This document shows positions 48,728 through 61,100 of a DNA stretch of 64,000 nucleotides, one piece after another. A program made the translations under genes and the position numbers. Position 1 is the stretch's first letter. Every line of letters begins with the position of its first letter. The notes below the pieces were generated by a model. That model worked only from the letters and a program-made list of their open reading frames with translations, was not told the DNA's origin and did not search any database. The stretch is from Neoechinorhynchus agilis (taxonomy: Eukaryota; Acanthocephala), in assembly GCA_051530055.1 (NCBI GenBank), contig CM121341.1, positions 372,001-436,000 on the forward strand. The letters run 5' to 3'.

Positions 48728-48910
48728 ACTTTTGGTGAAAATAATCCCGGTCATAATCTATTTGATTTAGATTTATAGGGGAAACATTTCAAGCGAAGTA
48801 AACTCACCTGATCAGTCATTAAGTTTCAAACAATGACTGATGAGGGGAGGTTACTTCGTTCGAAATATTTCAAATATATGTTATGATCCGGATTATTTTC
48901 ACCAAAATTC
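48728..48910. mobile_element. Palindromic MITE-like element
   Basis: An inverted repeat of about 183 bp. The outer arms are TTTTGGTGAAAATAATCC on the plus strand and TTTTGGTGAAAATAATCC read from the right end on the other strand. The inner arms (AAGCGAAGTAAACTCACC and GATCAGTCATT) pair around a loop of about 11 nt near 48826. The sequence just right of it, CCCGTAGGATTTTCTCCG, matches the AAAGGATTTTCTCA block of satellite B. Confidence 0.75.
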
Positions 48911-49022
48911 TAATTTGATTTACCCGTAGGATTTTCTCCGTCGATGATTTAATGATATGGATATAACGTAAAGAAATGTCGCAGTTTGGCTTTTAAAAAT
49001 CATTCTTTTCATAAAGAAGTGT

Positions 49023-49188
49023 TTGTTTATGCCGGTGAAAAATTAAAGTGATTTTATTGATTCCAATTGTTTTCGGCGGCACAATCGTGTACGCGTTTAT
49101 CACAAAGTTGTTGTTAAAGTGTTTTAGTCGTGTACCGAAAACAATTGGAATCGAAAAAATCGCTTTAATTTTTCACCGGTATAAACAA
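49023..49188. mobile_element. Palindromic MITE-like element, different family
   Basis: An inverted repeat of about 166 bp with arms of roughly 60 bp. Both ends begin TTGTTTAT, then CCGGTGAAAAATTAAAG, GATT and TTCCAATTGTTTTCGG-type sequence toward the centre. The arms differ at only a few positions. No coding capacity and no obvious match to the satellites. Confidence 0.75.
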
Positions 49189-49312
49189 CCATGAACAATT
49201 CAATCGCTTCGATATCACGACGAAGCGAAAAATCGCGCTTGTTGTTTTAAAAAAATTTCGTGCGCGGATATGGATTATGGCATTGAGGTCTTGAGACCTC
49301 CTGATCCCTCGG

Positions 49313-50520
49313 TTGTTTCAAAAAATCAACAGGTTGGTATGTATGAGAACAAGTGAAGTTATTTTGAGTGATTGTGCACCCTTGGTTACAAACGTTGTTA
49401 AGAGACCGCAGAAAAAAGAAAATTATATCATAAAAATTCCAAAAGAAGAACTAGGAGTTAATTCTCCAGTATTTTTGACAAAGAATTTCTACCAGAAATA
49501 TTTGGTTAGGGATAAAAAGAAGGAAAATAAAACATACAACATAAAGAAGTTTTTCTCAACAAAAATGGCAGTGCTATTTACTTTCTTTGACGCTAGTGGT
49601 AAAGAATTGTTCATCCCTATGTTAAAAGATATAAAAATGAAATATATAGTAGTTTTCTAATGTACAATCCCCCATTAGAACTAAGTGGAAAAGATTTTAG
49701 GGAAATTTTCAACAAAACTGGGATACAGCCCATTAAATATTTACAGAGAAACAACTCTAATTACCCCTATGCCTTGATATGTTCAGCAGCACTAGATGTT
49801 GTAGAAAGAGTATGTGGGCAGGGATTTGCATTAAGATCGCATTGGATGACCTTTTCCCAACTTAAAAGTACCATTCATGATTATTCGTTAAATGCCAGAG
49901 GTGCTGTACTTGGGGGCATTATGCCTCCAACTGCAGCCGGGCTCCTAGGTGCCTTTTATGTGCAGGGGCACACATGAAAAATGAATGTACCAATACATCC
50001 CAAATAAAGTGCACAAATTGTGCTGGAAACCATCCCGCCTTTGCTAGAAGCTGCAAAAAAGCAGAGGAATACTTTGAAAATTCTTTAAACAGTAATACCT
50101 TCCCCGCCGTAAGGCTCATAAAAGTTTATTATCGCATAATAATAGTGGCTGGAGCAGATATAGCCGCAATTTCCCACACCCATTGGATAGAAGGATAACA
50201 GAGATAAATTCTCCGTTAAAAAGGACTGAGAAATCTGTGAGTTCTTCTCACAGCTCTTGTGGATTTCATAGATAGGCAATCACAAATAATGACTCTTAAA
50301 CTAAATCCAAACCAAAATTATGGCTGTGGCGGGAAGCTCTTATACCAATAAAAAAATTAAAAGGAATAATTAGAAAACAACTACTACCCATGCGCAACCA
50401 GGAAAGTAAAGCATCGGTTAACAAAATAAAAATACTAGGCTACACTTTTAACTCTGGACTTAACGAAAAACCGGATATTTTACAGTTTAAAAAATTCTAA
50501 AATTCGCTAAGCGCTATCAC
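49313..50520 (+). mobile_element. Non-LTR retrotransposon remnant (ORF1 and end of reverse transcriptase)
   Basis: Plus-strand coding pieces of a decayed LINE. The first part (49313-49977) has NYIIKIPKEELGV and YPYALICSAA, like the N-terminal ORF1 region. Zinc knuckles CLLCAGAHMKNEC and CTNCAGNHPAFARSC follow near 49950-50050. Near 50400-50500 there is a thumb-like KIKILGYTFNSGLNEKP. Most of the reverse transcriptase is missing. The copy is clearly not functional. Its third-knuckle type resembles Jockey-group ORF1. Confidence 0.65.
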
Positions 50521-51050
50521 CCCACCGAGCGTTAAAATTACAGCTTAACTATGTGAAACAAAGGCAAGTATGGAAAACATGGGCAATCTCAGCCCTATCA
50601 CTTTTTAGCCGCGGTCGTCCACCCGAACAGCGGCATACATTTGGTGAGGTCTTACTTAAAGAAACCAACCTTCTGAGTCTATAAAAACAATATGGATAAA
50701 TGGTTGTACAAATTGGAAGGACTACATAAAATTGATCAGTCGGTATACGAAATTGTAACTAAATTATAAACAATTCAATCTTGCGGCAAACTTTTTCGAT
50801 TAAAAAACGTTCTGCGAATCTCGTCAAGAATCAGTTTGTAAATCGGGTGAATACTAACCTTTTTTTGTATCTTCGTAAATGATCTTCTCAAAATACGAAC
50901 ACTAATATTTTTTCGACAATTTTTAAAGCCTTAATTGCCCGATTTCTTTCTGAAAGAAACTTGAAGCGATTTCTTAAACACAAATCAGCTCTTTTTATAT
51001 TTGAACATTGAATGGCTAAAATTGGTTGTGTTTTTTTGATTGGTTTGTAG
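50521..51050. other. Spacer upstream of DDX10
   Basis: AT-rich sequence, the first part possibly more LINE remnant. It ends in an acceptor-like TTGGTTTGTAG directly before the DDX10 ATG. No other gene is recognisable. Confidence 0.35.
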
Positions 51051-52887
51051 ATGCGTATTGGTCGAGTTCGACAGTCCGGTACGAAGAAGATTGGCGAAGT
51101 TATTGAGAAGTTGATGGGAGAGATCGAAAAAGTTGAGTATTTTATAGCTGGTTCTTTTAGAAGAAATCTTTGTAGATAAAAGACCCGGACTCGTTAGGAT
51201 CATTTAACCAGTTTCCAATCACAAGCGAAACTAAAGACGGTTCACATTCGATTCTTTTTGTTTTTCTTCAAAACTGACCGGAGTTTTAGGATTGCGTGAA
51301 TCCGGGTACATTGAACCATCTCGAGTCCAGCGTCTCGGTATAATTGCGGCTCTTAAGAATCAGGATGTTCTTTGTGCCGCTAAAACGGGCAGTGGGAAAA
51401 CCCTGGCATTCATAGTTCCACTGTTGGAGAAGTTGTACGTTAATCGATGGAGCAAATCGGACGGATTAGGAGCGCTGGTCATATCGCCAACGCGTGAATT
51501 GGCTTTTCAGATATTTGAAACACTCACTTTCGTCGGAAAATACCACGATTTCTCGGCAGGCGTCATATTCGGAGGAAAGGTAAGCGAAAAAAAAAGTGGT
51601 TGATCAAAAGATATGGTTCCCTTCGATTTAGAGCCTTAAAGAAGAGGCGGAATGTATAGCGAGAACAAACATCATAATCTGCACTCCAGGACGCCTTCTT
51701 CAGCACATGGATGAGACTTACGGATTCGACGCAACTAGCATTTTAATGCTTGTTCTGGACGAAGCTGATCGTATCCTCGATTTAGGATTCTCTGATACAA
51801 TGCAGGCTATAATGGACCAAATGAACGTCCCTAGTGGAATCAGACAAACTCTACTTTATTCAGCCACGCAAACAAGGTCGGTCGTCGTGCTTAAAAGCGC
51901 ATAGATGCATTATTTTGTTTTATCCAACTCGTCCGTCCTATAGCATGGTGAATACTCTCGTGAAACTCAGTTTGAAAAATCCTGTCTTTATTCAAGGAGA
52001 ATTGGACATGACTATCACTACACCACTCAAACTTAAACAGGTTTTTTTGTCACATTGTGCATACCGAAGGGTATCGTCGCGTATCAAAGGTCTATACGGT
52101 CATTGAGGACCACGATAAACTGAATTTTATATGGACGTTTATTCGATACCACGAAGCAAAAATTCTAATTTTCGTTCACACTTGCAAACAAGTCATGTTT
52201 TATTCGATTCTGTTTCGACAACTGCGAACATCTACTCCCGTTCTTGGTCTCTGTGGACGAATGGGACAAAGAAGACGTCTGAAGGTTTATGAAAAGTTCC
52301 GCGAAAAGGACGTGGTCGCTTTGTTCGCAACAGACATAGCAGCCAGAGGACTAGATTTTCCTAATGTCGATTGGGTCATTCAAATGGATTGTCCGTGTGA
52401 TGTCGAAACGTACATTCATCGAGTTGGAAGGACTGCCAGATATGAGAAGGGCGGGAAGGGAGCGCTTATTCTGACTCCACCTCAGCAACGATTCCTTGAA
52501 TACCTGACCGAAAACAAGGTTCCAATCAAGGAATCACCCATACAATCGGCACAAATTATCGACGTGAGCAAGCGAATACAGACCGTTCTTGATGCTAATA
52601 ACGAGCTTAAACTCCGAGCTAAAAGAGCGTTACGAGCATACCTTAAAGCCATCCATCGATGTTCAGACAAAGAAGTGTTCAATGCAAACAGTATTGATGT
52701 TGTAGCCATGGCTCGGTCGTTCGCCATTGATCCACCCAAAACAGTCAAAATCGGAGGAGCTGAAAAGCGAATTACAGTTGAGGAAGGTCGATATCCTAAG
52801 TTGAAAAGTACAAAGATTCAAAGGGGGAGTGAAAAAGAAAAGGAAATGGGTTGTTGGTTTCAGGTCACTCAATTCGACGACTTGTAG
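51051..52887 (+). CDS. DDX10: DEAD-box RNA helicase DDX10 (Dbp4)
   Basis: A nucleolar helicase that releases U14 snoRNA and helps assemble the small-subunit processome. Motifs in order: Q-motif region FNQFPI, then [16 protein letters not shown] (I); SPTREL (Ia); [12 protein letters not shown] (Ib); [13 protein letters not shown] (II, DEAD); SATQT (III, SAT); [12 protein letters not shown] (V); [10 protein letters not shown] (VI). [12 protein letters not shown] and LLQHMDET are specific to DDX10. I place exons at 51051-51131, 51176-51239, 51290-51579, 51632-51876, 51944-52040 and 52090-52887, with introns of 44 to 67 nt, all keeping frame. The product is about 524 aa; human DDX10 has 875, so the acidic/basic C-terminal extension is short or lies elsewhere. 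The end [17 protein letters not shown] matches the conserved segment after motif VI. The ATG follows an acceptor-like TTTGTAG. Confidence 0.95.
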
Positions 52888-52952
52888 GATCCGTTAGTGT
52901 TTGTATTAATTTGCTTTTGCTGCAAGCAAAGTCCATAAACGTTCATCCGAGT

Positions 52953-52958
52953 AATAAA
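52953..52958 (+). terminator. Poly(A) signal for DDX10
   Basis: An AATAAA hexamer 66 bp after the DDX10 stop, in the convergent gap before the WD40 gene. Spacing fits a short 3' UTR. Confidence 0.45.
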
Positions 52959-53282
52959 TCTGATATTTTTAAAACACGTACTAATATTAACGAACAAAAA
53001 GGCTAATTTTAACAATTCTTACAATTTACGAAGTCCAGCTTCTTTAAGAGAATGCTTTAGTTCTATTTTAAATAATGAGAATATAATGAACAAAACAGTT
53101 TGCGCGAAATTCTTTTTCTTAGTCGTGCCTTACTAGTATTAGTTTCTCCACCGCTTTCTCGCAACCAGAAAGCACACAGAAATCCTTTCACCTTGTGCCG
53201 AGAAATTATAACACTTTTCTAATTTCGTCTTGCCCTGAATCCATCTTATGATTGCCAGATACTTTCATACATAAATCTTTTT

Positions 53283-54500
53283 CTAAGAATCATCCCAATT
53301 AACATTTAGGCTGATATCCGTGCTGTGATCAATAAGATCATTCCTGACCTGCCAGATATGAACCTCCTCCTCACCGGCACAAGATGCCACGATAACGTTT
53401 TCCGGATCCTCGTAAATCGCGAAATCGTGAAGCATAGACGAATGTCCTGAGTGTGTAAAGATGAGCTCCTCAAACTCATGGTCGTCATCGTAGATCTCAT
53501 CCGCAAATGTATCATTTCCAATCAAGTTTAGATCATAGATGGCGATCTTTCGATCGTCTCCACCCGAAAAGATCATCGATTTCCTGACGGGATGGAACTG
53601 AACATTGAGAATTCCACTTTGGTGTTCAGTCTCGACCAAATGAAGAACGCTAGCTGCAGCCCGAATATCCACCAGTTTTATATCTGGATCAGTGCCCCCG
53701 ATTGCGACGAGAAAATCATAGTATCTATTCTGACTAAGGCAGTTTATTTCACCATCTTTAAAGCCTTCCATTGCCATCGAAGGGTTTATAACACTTTCTC
53801 TAATATCCCAAATACGGAAAAAATTGTCGTCGCATACAGTCAAAAGGACGTTTGGATTAGAGGCGTGCCATATGACCTCGCCAATCGCGCCCGTGTGTCC
53901 TTGAAGAACAGTCGTAGGTCCTTGTGAAACCTCCACATCCCATACAGCCACTTTGGTGTCCCAAGAACCTGTTGCTAAACGACCTCTAATTTCCGGATTC
54001 CAACTGATCGTGTACCCATGATCGGTATGATATTCGAGTTGGGTTACTGGGCTTAAGTTCACATCACCTCGATCCTTTATACCTTTCAAATCGTAAATAT
54101 AAAGCTTAGCATTTGAAGAGAAAGTGGCCAACAAATCGTCCCCAGGATTGCATCGAAGTCTGTTGACCTCTCCGCCGGAGTGGTCGTATTTGTAAAGAGT
54201 TGAGGATGAAAATGCCTTGTACGTACGGCCCATGACATTTTGTGATAAAACTTGCGTTGGACTCAAGGAAACCGTCTCAATCTCGTTTAGGAACAGCTCA
54301 CCGCGACCATTGAAGTACGACGTCCCACAAAAAAGCATCATTCTTTGTTCGTCTTTGAGAAACTCACATGACATCAAACATCCCATAGTGGACAATATCG
54401 ATATCTGATCGTAAATCAATCGAGTGCTCTGACGCCATGCCTCCGAATCATCTGATGTCGTCGAACTGCTAGAGTCGTCGCTTTCTGATGCGCCGTCCAT
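53283..54500 (-). CDS. RBBP4/RBBP7-like WD40 histone chaperone, divergent
   Basis: A 405-residue single-exon WD40 protein. After an acidic, Ser-rich start comes an N-terminal helix region RLIYDQISILSTMGC, like the YDLVMTHALEWPS segment of RBBP4. Blades follow with the family order: GYTISWNPEIRGRLATGSWD (RBBP4: [20 protein letters not shown]), VWDVE, VLQGHTGAIGEVIWH, RIWDIRES, EINCLSQNRY, VDIRAA, ILNVQFHP and the distinctive end FEELIFTHSGHSSMLHDF then VHIWQVRND. RBBP4-type proteins serve CAF-1, HAT1, NuRD, PRC2 and Sin3 complexes by binding histone H4. This copy is divergent, so a specialised paralogue is likely rather than the main RBBP4. It is intronless, and the minus-strand sequence before the ATG is a strong acceptor-like TTTTTTTGCAG. 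Confidence 0.85.
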   Translation of the reverse strand: MDGASESDDSSSSTTSDDSEAWRQSTRLIYDQISILSTMGCLMSCEFLKDEQRMMLFCGTSYFNGRGELFLNEIETVSLSPTQVLSQNVMGRTYKAFSSSTLYKYDHSGGEVNRLRCNPGDDLLATFSSNAKLYIYDLKGIKDRGDVNLSPVTQLEYHTDHGYTISWNPEIRGRLATGSWDTKVAVWDVEVSQGPTTVLQGHTGAIGEVIWHASNPNVLLTVCDDNFFRIWDIRESVINPSMAMEGFKDGEINCLSQNRYYDFLVAIGGTDPDIKLVDIRAAASVLHLVETEHQSGILNVQFHPVRKSMIFSGGDDRKIAIYDLNLIGNDTFADEIYDDDHEFEELIFTHSGHSSMLHDFAIYEDPENVIVASCAGEEEVHIWQVRNDLIDHSTDISLNVNWDDS

Positions 54501-55109
54501 TTATCTGCAAAAAAACGGTTCGTTATTCCAAATATGAATAATAATCCGATTTTTTCACTATTTCCATCAAAACGAAAAGTGCGTTGAAGAAAGGAAGAAA
54601 CAAGTGATTTAACCTCAACAAAAACCTTAAATCACAATAGGACTAGACGCATCCTTTTAGATATATTAAGTAATCCAAACGACGTCCATCAAAACATCCT
54701 TTCTGAAATATAAACGGAGAAGCGATTCCTAAATTTTTTTATTTTATTCGATTGAGATGTGTCACATCGACAATTCTACCATCCCGAAGGATCTTCTCTC
54801 AATGATTCGCATCGCTAAGAACGAGTCTAAATCTCTTCGCAAATGAACTAATCCCCTACCCCACGGTTCAAAAGGAATAACTTCGAGACCAGACCGAAGG
54901 TATCCCTATCACGGTGATTTTGCAACTCCATCAAAAAATAAAACATATCAAAATGCCATTATTTTTATCATTTCAATCTCGGATTTTACAATTTAAGTGT
55001 TTTCCGATGTCAACGAATCGCCAATAAGGGATGATACTTCTGGATCAATAACCAACCTAAGAACGTGGCATTTTTCAGCGTTAAATAATCTGTTAATTTT
55101 TCAATTGCG
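54501..55109. other. Spacer before satellite C with repeat-related fragments
   Basis: Includes the 5' region of the WD40 gene. From about 54730 there are fragments related to the palindrome/satellite modules, for example TATTTTATTCGATTGAGATG and CCCGAAGGATCTTCTCTCA near 54740-54805. No gene seen. Confidence 0.45.
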
Positions 55110-58100
55110 GTGACCCATCATAAAATCTATTTTATTGAAATATTTCGAAGGGATACCTCATCAGTCGTCTAAAAAGTCTTTAATTGCTTTGTATTGTACT
55201 GCTTGGGTACGCGGGATCGCTATTCCCGAGGTTCGAAGACCAAATGTCCAACAGAATCCTTAGCGTCCTTGATTGAGATAATTACGTCTCCAACTAAATC
55301 ATTTCGAAGGAATTTTTCTTAACGATACTGAAATCGGAGATGTGGAGGCCATAATCCCTTCCGGATAAAACCTATTTCATTGAAATATTTCGCAAGGATA
55401 CCTCATCAGTCGTCTAAAAAGTCTTTAATTGCTTTGTATTGTACTGCTTGGGTACGCGGGATCGCTATTCCCAAGGTTCGAAGACCAAATGTCCAACCGA
55501 ATCCTTAGCGTCCTTGATTGAGATAATTACGTCTCCAACAAAATCATTTCGAAGGAATTTTTCTTAACGATACTGGAATCGGAGATGTGGAGGCCATAAT
55601 CCCTCCCGGATAAAATCTATTTTATTGAAATATTTCACTGAGATACCTCATCGATGTTCAAAAAGTCTTTAATTGCTTTGTATTGTACTGCTTGGGTACG
55701 CGGGATCGCTATTCCCGAGGTTCGAAGACCAAATGTCCAACCGAATCCTTAGGGTCCTTGATTGAGATAATTACGTCTCCAACAAAATAATTTCGAAGGA
55801 ATTTTTCTTAACGATACTGGAATCGGAGATGTGGAGGCCATAATCCCTCCCGGATAAAATCTATTTTATTGAAATATTTCGCAAGGATACCTCATCAGTC
55901 GTCTAAAAAGTCTTTAATTGCTTTGTATTGTACTGCTTGGGTACGCGGTATCGCTATTCCCGAGGTTCGAAGACCCAATGTCCAACAGAATCCTTAGCGT
56001 CCTTGATTGAGATAATTACGTCTCCAACAAAATAATTTCGAAGGAATTTTTCTTAACGATACTGAAATCGGAGATGTGGAGGCCATAATCCCTTCCGGAT
56101 AAAATCTATTTTATTGAAATATTTCGCAGGGATACCTCATCAGTCATTCAAAAAGTCTTTAATTACTTTGTATTGTACTGCTTGGGTACGCGGGATCGCT
56201 ATTCCCGAGGTTCGAAGACCCAATGTCCAACAGAATCCTTAGCGTCCTTGATTGAGATAATTACGTCTCCAACTAAATCATTTCGAAGGAATTTTTCTTA
56301 ACGATACTGAAATCGGAGATGTGGAGGCCATAATCCCTCCCGGATAAAATCTATTTTATTGAAATATTTCGCAGGGATACCTCATCAGTCATTCAAAAAG
56401 TCTTTAATTGCTTTGTATTGTACTGCTTGGGTACGCGGGATCGCTATTCCCGAGGTTCGAAGACCCAATGTCCAACAGAATCCTTAGCGTCCTTGATTGA
56501 GTTAATTACGTCTCCAACAAAATAATTTCGAAGGAATTTTTCTTAACGATACTGGAATCGGAGATGTGGAGGCCATAATCCCTCCCGGATAAAATCTATT
56601 TTATTGAAATATTTCGCAGGGATACCTCATCTACAGTCATTCAAAGTCTTTAATTGCTTTGTATTGTACTGTGGGTACGCGGGATCGCTATTCCCGAGTT
56701 CGAAGGCCAAATGTCCAACCGAATCCTTAGCGTCCTTGATTGAGATAATTACGTCTCCAACAAAATCATTTCGAAGGAATTTTTCTTAACGATACTGAAA
56801 TCGGAGATGTGGAGGCCATAATCCCTCCCGGATAAAATCTATTTTATTGAAATATTTCGCAAGGATACCTCATCAGTCGTCTAAAAAGTCTATAATTGCT
56901 TTGTATTGTACTGCCTGGGTACGCGGGATCGCTATTCCCGAGGTTCGAAGACCAAATGTCCAACCGAATCCTTAGCGTCCTTGATTGAGATAATTACGTC
57001 TCCAACAAATAATTTCGAAGGAATTTTTCTTAACGATACTGAAATCGGAGATGTGGAGGCCATAATCCCTCCCGGATAAAATCTATTTTATTGAAATATT
57101 TCGCAAGGATACCTCATCAGTCGTCTAAAAAGTCTATAATTGCTTTGTATTGTACTGCTTGGGTACGCGGGATCGCTATTCCCGAGGTTCGAAGACCCAA
57201 TGTCCAACAGAATCCTTAGCGTCCTTGATTGAGATAACTTCGTCTCCAACAAAATCATTTCGAAGGAATTTTTCTTAACGATACTGGAATCGGAGATGTG
57301 GAGGCCATAATCCCTTCTGGATAAAATCTATTTTATTAAAATATTTCGCAAGGATACCTCATCAGTCGTCTAAAAAGTCTTTAATTGCTTTGTATTGTAC
57401 TGCTTGGGTACGCGGGATCGCTATTCCCGAGGGTTCGAAGACCCCAATGTCCAACAGAATCCTTAGCACGTCCTTGATTGAGATAACTTCGTCTCCAACA
57501 AAATCATTTCGAAGGAATTTTTCTTAACGATACTGGAATCCGGAGATGTGGAGGCCATAATCCCTTCTGGATAAAATCTATTTTATTAAAATATTTCACC
57601 AGGATAGCTCCATCAGTCGTCTAAAAAGTCTTTAATTGCTTTGTATTGTACTGCTTGGGTACGCGGGATCGCTATTCCCTAGGTTCGAAGACCAAATGTC
57701 CAACCGAATCCTTAGGGTCCTTGATTGAGATAATTACGTCTCCAACAAAATAATTTCGAAGGAATTTTTCTTAACGATACTGGAATCGGAGATGTGGAGG
57801 CCATAATCCCTTCCGGATAAAATCTATTTTATTGAAATATTTCGCAAGTATACCTCATCAGTCATCTAAAAAGTCTTTAATTGCTTTGTATTGTACTGCT
57901 TGGGTACGCGGGATCGCTATTCCCGAGGTTCGAAGACCCAATATCCAACCGAATCCTTAGCGTCCTTGATTGAGATAATTGCGTCTCCAACAAAATAATT
58001 TCGAAGGAATTTTTCTTAACGATACTGGAATCGGAGATGTGGAGGCCATAATCCCTTCCGGATAAAATCTATTTTATTGAAATATTTCGCAGGGATACCT

Positions 58101-61100
58101 CATCAGTCGTCTAAAAAGTCTTTAATTGCTTTGTATTGTACTGCTTGGGTACGCGGGATCGCTATTTCCGAGGTTCGAAGACCCAATATCCAACCGAATC
58201 CTTAGCGTCCTTGATTGAGATAACTACGTCTCCAACAAAATAATTTCGAAGGAATTTTTCTTAACGATACTGGAATCGGAGATGTGGAGGCCATAATCCC
58301 TTCCGGATAAAACCTACTTCATTGAAATATTTCGCAAGGATACCTCATCAGTCGTCTAAAAAGTCTTTAATTGCTTTGTATTGTACTGCTTGGGTACGCG
58401 GGATCGCTTTTCCCAAGGTTCGAAGACCAAATGTCCAACCGAATCCTTAGCGTCCTTGATTGAGATAATTACGTCTCCAACAAAATAATCTCGAAGGAAT
58501 TTTTCTTAACGATACTGGAATCGGAGATGTGGAGGCCATAATCCCTTCCGGATAAAACCTACTTCATTGAAATATTTCGCAAGGATACCTCATCAGTCGT
58601 CTAAAAAGTCTTTAATTGCTTTGTATTGTACTGCTTGGGTACGCGGGATCGCTATTTCCGAGGTTCGAAGACCCAATGTCCAACCGAATCCTTAGCGTCC
58701 TTGATTGAGATAACTACGTCTCCAACAAAATAATTTCGAAGGAATTTTCATAACGATACTACTGGAATCGGAGATGCGGAGGCCATAATCCCGGATAAAA
58801 TTATCTTATTGGAAAATATTTCGCAAGGATACCTCATCAGTCGTCTAAAAAGTCTTTAATTGCTTTGTATTGTACTGCTTGGGTACGCGGGATCGCTATT
58901 CCCAGGTTCGAAGACTTAATTCCAAACGAATCCTTAGCGTCCTTGATTGAGATAACTACGTCTCCAACAAAATCATTTCGAAGGAATTTTTTCTTAACGA
59001 TACTGGAATCGGAGATGTGGAGGCCATAATCCTTCCGGATAAAATCTATTTTATTGAAATATTTCATGAGATACCTCATCAGTCGTCTAAAGTCTTTAAT
59101 TGCTTTGTATTGTACTGCTTGGGTACGCGGGATCGCTATTTCCGGTTCGAAGACCCAATGTCCAACAGATCCTTAGCGTCCTTGATTGAGATAACTACGT
59201 CTCCAACAAAATAATTTCGAAGGAATTTTTCTTAACGATACTGGAATCGGAGATGTGGAGGCCATAATCCCTTCCGGATAATATCTATCTTATTGAAATA
59301 TTTTGCAAGGATACCTCATCAGTCGTCTAAAAAGTCTTTAATTGCTTTGTATTGTACTGCTTGGGTACGCGGGATCGCTATTCCCGAGGTTCGAAGACCC
59401 AATGTCCAACCGAATCCTTAGCGTCCTTGATTGAGATAACTACGTCTCCAACAAAATAATTTCGAAGGAATTTTTCTTAACGATACTGGAATCGGAGATG
59501 TGGAGGCCATAATCCCTTCCGGATGAAATCTATTTTATTGAAATATTTCGCAAGGATACCTCATCAGTCGTCTAAAAAGTCTTTAATTGCTTTGTATTGT
59601 ACTGTAGGTACGCGGGATCGCTATTCCCGAGGTTCGAGAGCCAAATGTCCAACCGAATCCTTAGCGTCCTTGATTGAGATAATTACGTCTCCAACTAAAT
59701 CATTTCGAGGGAATTTTTCTTAACGATACTGGAATCGGAGATGTGGAGACCATAATCCCTTCCGGATAAAATCTATTTTATTGAAATATTTCGCAAGGAT
59801 ACTTCATCAGTCATCTAAAAAGTCTTTAATTCTTTGTATTGTACTGCTTGGAGGCATAGGATGCTATTTCCGAGGATCGAAGACCGTGTCAACCGAATCC
59901 TTAGCGTCCTTGATTGAGATAACTACGTCTCCAACAAAATAATTTCGAAGGAATTTTTCTTAACGATACTGGAATCGGAGATGTGGAGGCCATAATCCCT
60001 TCGGGATAAAATCTATTTTATGAAATATTTTGCAAAGGATACACTCATCTAAGTCGTCTAAAAAGTCTTTAATTGCTTTGTATTGTACTGCTTGAATTTT
60101 CGGGATCGCTATTCCCGAGGTTCGAAGACCCAATGTCCAACCGAATCCTTAGCGTCCTTGATTGAGATAACTACGTCTCCAACAAAATAATTTCGAAGGA
60201 ATTTTTCTTAACGATACTGGAATCGGAGATGTGGAGGTCATAATCCCTTCCGGATAAAATCTATTTTATTGAAATATTTCGCAAGGATACCTCATCAGTC
60301 GTCTAAAAAGTCTTTAATTGCTTTGTATTGTACTGCTTGGGTACGCGGGATCGCTATTCCCGAGGTTCGAAGACCAAATGTCCAACCGAATCCTTAGCGT
60401 CCTTGATTGAGATAATTACGTCTCCAACAAAATAATTTCGAAGGAATTTTTCTTAACGACACTGAAATCGGAGATGTGGAGGCCATAATCCCTTCCGGAT
60501 AAAACCTACTTCATTGAAATATTTCGCAAGGATACCTCATCAGTCGTCTAAAAAGTCTTTAATTGCTTTGTATTGTACTGCTTGGGTACGCGGGATCGCT
60601 ATTCCCGAGGTTCGAAGACCCAATATCCAACCGAATCCTTAGCGTCCTTGATTGAGATAATTACGTCTCCAACAAAATAATTTCGAAGGAATTTTTCTTA
60701 ACCATACTGGAATCGGAGATGTGGAGGCCATAATCCCTTCCGGATAAAATCTATTTTATTGAAATATTTCGCAAGGATACCTCATCAGTCGTCTAAAAAG
60801 TCTTTAATTGCTTTGTATTGTACTGCTTGGGTACGCGGGATCGCTATTCCCAAGGTTCGAAGACCCGATATCCAACCGAATCCTTAGCGTCCTTGATTGA
60901 GATAATTACGTCTCCAACAAAATAATTTCGAAGGAATTTTTCTTAACGATACTGGAATCGGAGATGTGGAGGCCACAATCCCTTCCGGATAAAATCTATT
61001 TTATTGAAATATTTCGCAAGGATACCTCATCAGTCGTCTAAAAAGGCTTTAATTGCTTTGTATTGTACTGCTTGGGTACGCGGGATCGCTATTCCCAAGG

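Noticed and set aside
56604-59723. Open frames within satellite C
   Set aside because: Repeat-derived, interrupted in most monomers, and not conserved by codon position.
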